Assembly: GCA_946413885.1 (NCBI GenBank)
Contig: CAMKMK010000102.1
Coordinates: 1 to 8,344 of the forward strand
DNA from: an uncultured Prevotellaceae bacterium
Lineage (GTDB): Bacteria; Bacteroidota; Bacteroidia; Bacteroidales; Bacteroidaceae
DNA: 8,344 bases
Reading direction: 5' to 3'
The translations under genes and the position numbers were made by a program. A model generated the notes under the pieces. It was not told the DNA's origin, made no database searches, and saw nothing but the letters and a program-made list of their open reading frames with translations. Below are positions 6,328 through 8,344 of this stretch, in pieces (the stretch's first letter is position 1; every line of letters begins with the position of its first letter).

Positions 6328-6486
6328 GGATTTCTTTGTTACAACGATATGTACAATGATGCCAATGATAATCACCAGCAGAGCGCCCACATTGTACCAA
6401 TTGTAATCTACAAAGTCTGCAAAGTAGCTGAGAACCAGCAATAATGCACCTAAAACAACCAAGATTATTCCAGAATACTTTTTCAT
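6325..6486 (-). CDS. Small two-helix membrane protein (53 aa)
   Basis: Reads from ATG 6486-6484 to TAA at 6327-6325. The protein has a short basic start (MKKYSG), a first hydrophobic helix (about 7-22, IILVVLGALLLVLSYF), an aromatic/acidic turn (ADFVDYNWYN) and a second helix (about 33-50, VGALLVIIIGIIVHIVV) ending in TKKS. This predicts a helical hairpin in the inner membrane with both ends in the cytoplasm. I recall similar ~50-residue conserved proteins in Bacteroides and Prevotella, with no known function. The open frame runs upstream to 6672, but that part has no protein-like character, and the A-rich stretch before ATG 6486 (message side aaaaaaacatatataaa) suits a Bacteroidetes translation start. 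The beta-barrel gene follows about 95 bases downstream on the same strand, so a two-gene transcript is likely. Confidence 0.72.
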   Translation of the reverse strand: MKKYSGIILVVLGALLLVLSYFADFVDYNWYNVGALLVIIIGIIVHIVVTKKS

Positions 6487-6526
6487 TTTATATATGTTTT
6501 TTTGTCGTTTTATCCATAATCTGCTA

Positions 6527-6558
6527 CAAAATAACAAATTTTCCTTGAGATTATGAAA
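6527..6558 (-). promoter_or_regulatory. Weak candidate promoter for the minus-strand membrane/beta-barrel gene pair
   Basis: On the minus strand TTATTTTG (plus positions 6527-6534) matches TAnnTTTG at 7 of 8 positions. TTTC (6555-6558) lies 20 bases upstream in place of TTTG. Transcription would start about 35 bases before the ATG at 6486. The match is imperfect, but no better one was found in the gap. Confidence 0.35.
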
Positions 6559-6703
6559 CTTTTTGCTTAAAATTTTACCACGAAATTCGAAAGGAAGCCT
6601 ATATGCCTGCCTAAAATGTCGTATAACCAGCATAAATAGGGCAATCTCTTCGAATTTACCCATCGAATCCACCTTATTTTATTAAAGTTCAGGGAAAATG
6701 TGC

Positions 6704-6711
6704 TATCTTTG
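6704..6711 (+). promoter_or_regulatory. -7 element of the promoter for the secreted glycosidase-like gene
   Basis: TATCTTTG is an exact match to the Bacteroidetes -7 element TAnnTTTG, ending 23 bases before the ATG at 6735. No clear TTTG is present at the expected -33 position (TTTA at 6678-6681 is the nearest, 22 bases away), which could mean the promoter depends on an activator. The leader would be about 17-20 bases and contains an A-rich run (acaaaaaag) just before the ATG. Confidence 0.55.
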
Positions 6712-6734
6712 TTCTCAGTTCTAATACAAAAAAG

Positions 6735-8344
6735 ATGAAAAGAGCGATTATCCTATGCGTGGCAGCTACTCTTGCCATAGCCGTCCAGGCACAGATTCAG
6801 ACACGGAAGGCAAGTAATTCACAGGTAAAAGCCAAAGGCGATACAATATGGTGTGTGGCATCGCGAGACAACGACCTTGCTTCCCTGTTGGAACGGGAAG
6901 GATATGTTCTCGTTCGTGGTGGAAACAACCTGACAGCCCTGTTTCTTGCACCAGAGGGCGCCCCAGTCCTGTTTTTGGGCGACGGCTCGAGGCAGGTGGG
7001 CCACCTTTCAGAGGAAGAACTTGCCCTTATGGAGCGGAAGAAACTGCGCGTCTTTTCCGACTTCACGTTGCTGCCTGGCCAGGAACCTAACATCCACGAG
7101 GTGGGATGGGAACGAGTGGTTGTGACGGAGGAAACGGGTAAGCTGAAGCCCATGGACCTCCTGTCAGTCAACAGGGCACGATTCCTCGAGGTTCCCCCCG
7201 TTCGTCCTTCCCTTGTACTGGCGCGTGTGGCAGGGTTCGATGATGCTGTCTTCGGACTGAGTGGTACGCAGACCTACCCTCTCGTGGATCATCCGCGCAA
7301 GAACCTCTGCATCTCTACCTCCTACCTGAGCGATTTCTCTCGACTCCGCCTCATGCCTGAAAATCGTTGGCAGGCGTTCTGGGAGTCAATACTCAGCGAC
7401 CTGACAGGGAAACAGGTGCATTTCAATTCTTGGCCAGCACTTGTATGGCCTGCCTACGGACAGACGGAACAGCTGCCTGATACGGCCAAGACGCATGCAG
7501 TCAGGAAAGGTGTCGAGTGGTTCTGGGGCGGACATTTCCTGGTTCACTCCTCATGGAAGCCCGATTATCTTGAAAAATACCAAGGCATTGAGCCTCCTGT
7601 GGGCCCTGAACTGCCCATGAATTCCCTTAACGGTGATGGCAGCCTGGGCATCCTCGAGGGACATTGCTCAGCCATCGATGCCGACGGGCATCAGACCTAC
7701 CGCTATTCCTTGAGGACTGACGTTCATGGCGAGGCAGCAATGGCACTCACCTTGGCAGCAAAGTTGCTGGGACAGGAAAAGTATGACCAGGTGGCTCGCA
7801 ACCTCATCGACCATTCCCTGAAGGAAAGCACGGCAGGACCACGAAGCGACCCCTCAAATCCTACCTTTGGCCTCGTTTCCTGGGGCTTCTCGACCGACTA
7901 CCAGCGAGGTGTCTATTATGGCGACGACAATGCCCGCTACCTTCTTGGCTCCCTCCTGGCTGCCCACCTGTTGAAGGAACATTGTTGGGACGACCAGTTG
8001 CGTGCTGCCATCGATGCCAATTTCGAGACGACCGGACTGGACGGATTTCGCGGGGCAAGACTCGAACACAGGGACGTGGAGAAGAACGGGCGCGACTTCT
8101 ACCGTCAACGTCATCTCGTGAACCCCCATCCTCATTACGAGAGCTGGATGTGGGCCGTCTATCTGTGGCTGTATTCCAAGACGAACGAGAAGAAATACCT
8201 CGACCTGAGCGAGAAAGGCATCTCCCAGACCATGAAGGTTTATCCTGACGGCTGGCGATGGACCAACGGCATCCAGCAGGAACGCGGGCGCATGGTGTTA
8301 CCCTTGGCTTGGCTCTATCGCGTCTCGCCTACCGACGAGCATCG
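6735..8344 (+). CDS. Secreted six-hairpin glycosidase-like protein (3' truncated by window)
   Basis: The frame is open from ATG 6735 to the window edge (536 codons plus two bases). Residues 1-19 are a signal peptide with cleavage likely at VQA|Q. The N-terminal ~250 residues are not recognised. From about residue 255 (GVEWFWGGHFLVH) onward the protein shows paired helices with conserved-looking acidic/aromatic motifs: LEGHCSAID (307-315), RTDVHGEAAMALTLAAKLL (from 327), YYGDDNARYLLGSLLAAHLL (from 394), HPHYESWMWAVYLWLY (from 465) and GWRWTNG (506-512). These resemble alpha/alpha-toroid (six-hairpin) glycosidases, so a periplasmic or surface role in glycan breakdown is likely. Family, substrate and catalytic residues cannot be assigned. 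Its codons favour C/G in third position (one 60-base sample 58% G+C, against 42% in an EF-G2 sample), hinting at different origin or expression history. It is divergent from the small membrane gene. Confidence 0.65.
   Translation, partial: MKRAIILCVAATLAIAVQAQIQTRKASNSQVKAKGDTIWCVASRDNDLASLLEREGYVLVRGGNNLTALFLAPEGAPVLFLGDGSRQVGHLSEEELALMERKKLRVFSDFTLLPGQEPNIHEVGWERVVVTEETGKLKPMDLLSVNRARFLEVPPVRPSLVLARVAGFDDAVFGLSGTQTYPLVDHPRKNLCISTSYLSDFSRLRLMPENRWQAFWESILSDLTGKQVHFNSWPALVWPAYGQTEQLPDTAKTHAVRKGVEWFWGGHFLVHSSWKPDYLEKYQGIEPPVGPELPMNSLNGDGSLGILEGHCSAIDADGHQTYRYSLRTDVHGEAAMALTLAAKLLGQEKYDQVARNLIDHSLKESTAGPRSDPSNPTFGLVSWGFSTDYQRGVYYGDDNARYLLGSLLAAHLLKEHCWDDQLRAAIDANFETTGLDGFRGARLEHRDVEKNGRDFYRQRHLVNPHPHYESWMWAVYLWLYSKTNEKKYLDLSEKGISQTMKVYPDGWRWTNGIQQERGRMVLPLAWLYRVSPTDEH

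Noticed and set aside
6487..6672. Upstream extension of the 53-residue membrane protein to 115 residues
   Set aside because: The extension has no domain and covers the likely promoter and A-rich translation start; a basic n-region followed by a helix begins naturally at ATG 6486.
6797..7171. Minus- and plus-strand open frames inside the glycosidase-like gene
   Set aside because: They lie in other frames of a long signal-peptide-bearing gene whose frame is open to the window edge; they show no domains and result from its G+C-rich codons.

Overview
The window looks like a chromosomal segment of a Bacteroidales bacterium, most likely Prevotella/Segatella-like. The evidence is EF-G2 and RprX/RprY proteins of clear Bacteroides/Prevotella type, Bacteroidetes-style promoters (TTTG / TAnnTTTG), AT-rich leaders without Shine-Dalgarno sequences, and Sec signal peptides ending in A|Q. 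The genus is an inference from recalled sequence similarity; no search was run.

Layout, left to right. Bases 1-434 hold the 3' end of a HemW-type heme chaperone gene. Bases 435-942 are a roughly 500-base intergenic region. It carries a 22-bp tandem repeat (505-604), a perfect 8-4-8 inverted repeat (843-862) and a candidate promoter. Bases 943-3099 encode an EF-G paralog of the EF-G2 (fusA2) type, followed by an intrinsic terminator. Bases 3206-5457 encode a two-component pair, sensor kinase RprX and OmpR-family regulator RprY. Its promoter overlaps the preceding terminator and predicts an almost leaderless rprX message. A strong hairpin (5498-5535) separates rprY from a convergent minus-strand pair: an outer-membrane beta-barrel protein (5555-6229), preceded in transcription by a 53-residue two-helix membrane protein (6325-6486). 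From 6735 to the right edge a plus-strand gene, cut off by the window, encodes a large secreted protein that resembles six-hairpin (alpha/alpha toroid) glycosidases. Its base composition is visibly richer in G+C than the housekeeping genes to the left.

How the genes may work together. EF-G2 of Bacteroides is known as an alternative translocase that works without GTP hydrolysis and is induced on carbon starvation by the CRP-family regulator Cur. The copy here has lost the catalytic histidine of the DTPGH motif and has altered switch I and NKxD motifs, which fits that role. The palindrome just upstream of its promoter is a natural candidate for a dimeric activator site. RprXY is an envelope-sensing two-component system transcribed separately. 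The beta-barrel, small membrane protein and putative glycosidase are envelope or glycan-related accessory genes with no visible mechanistic link to EF-G2. No mobile element, CRISPR array, tRNA or rRNA was seen.
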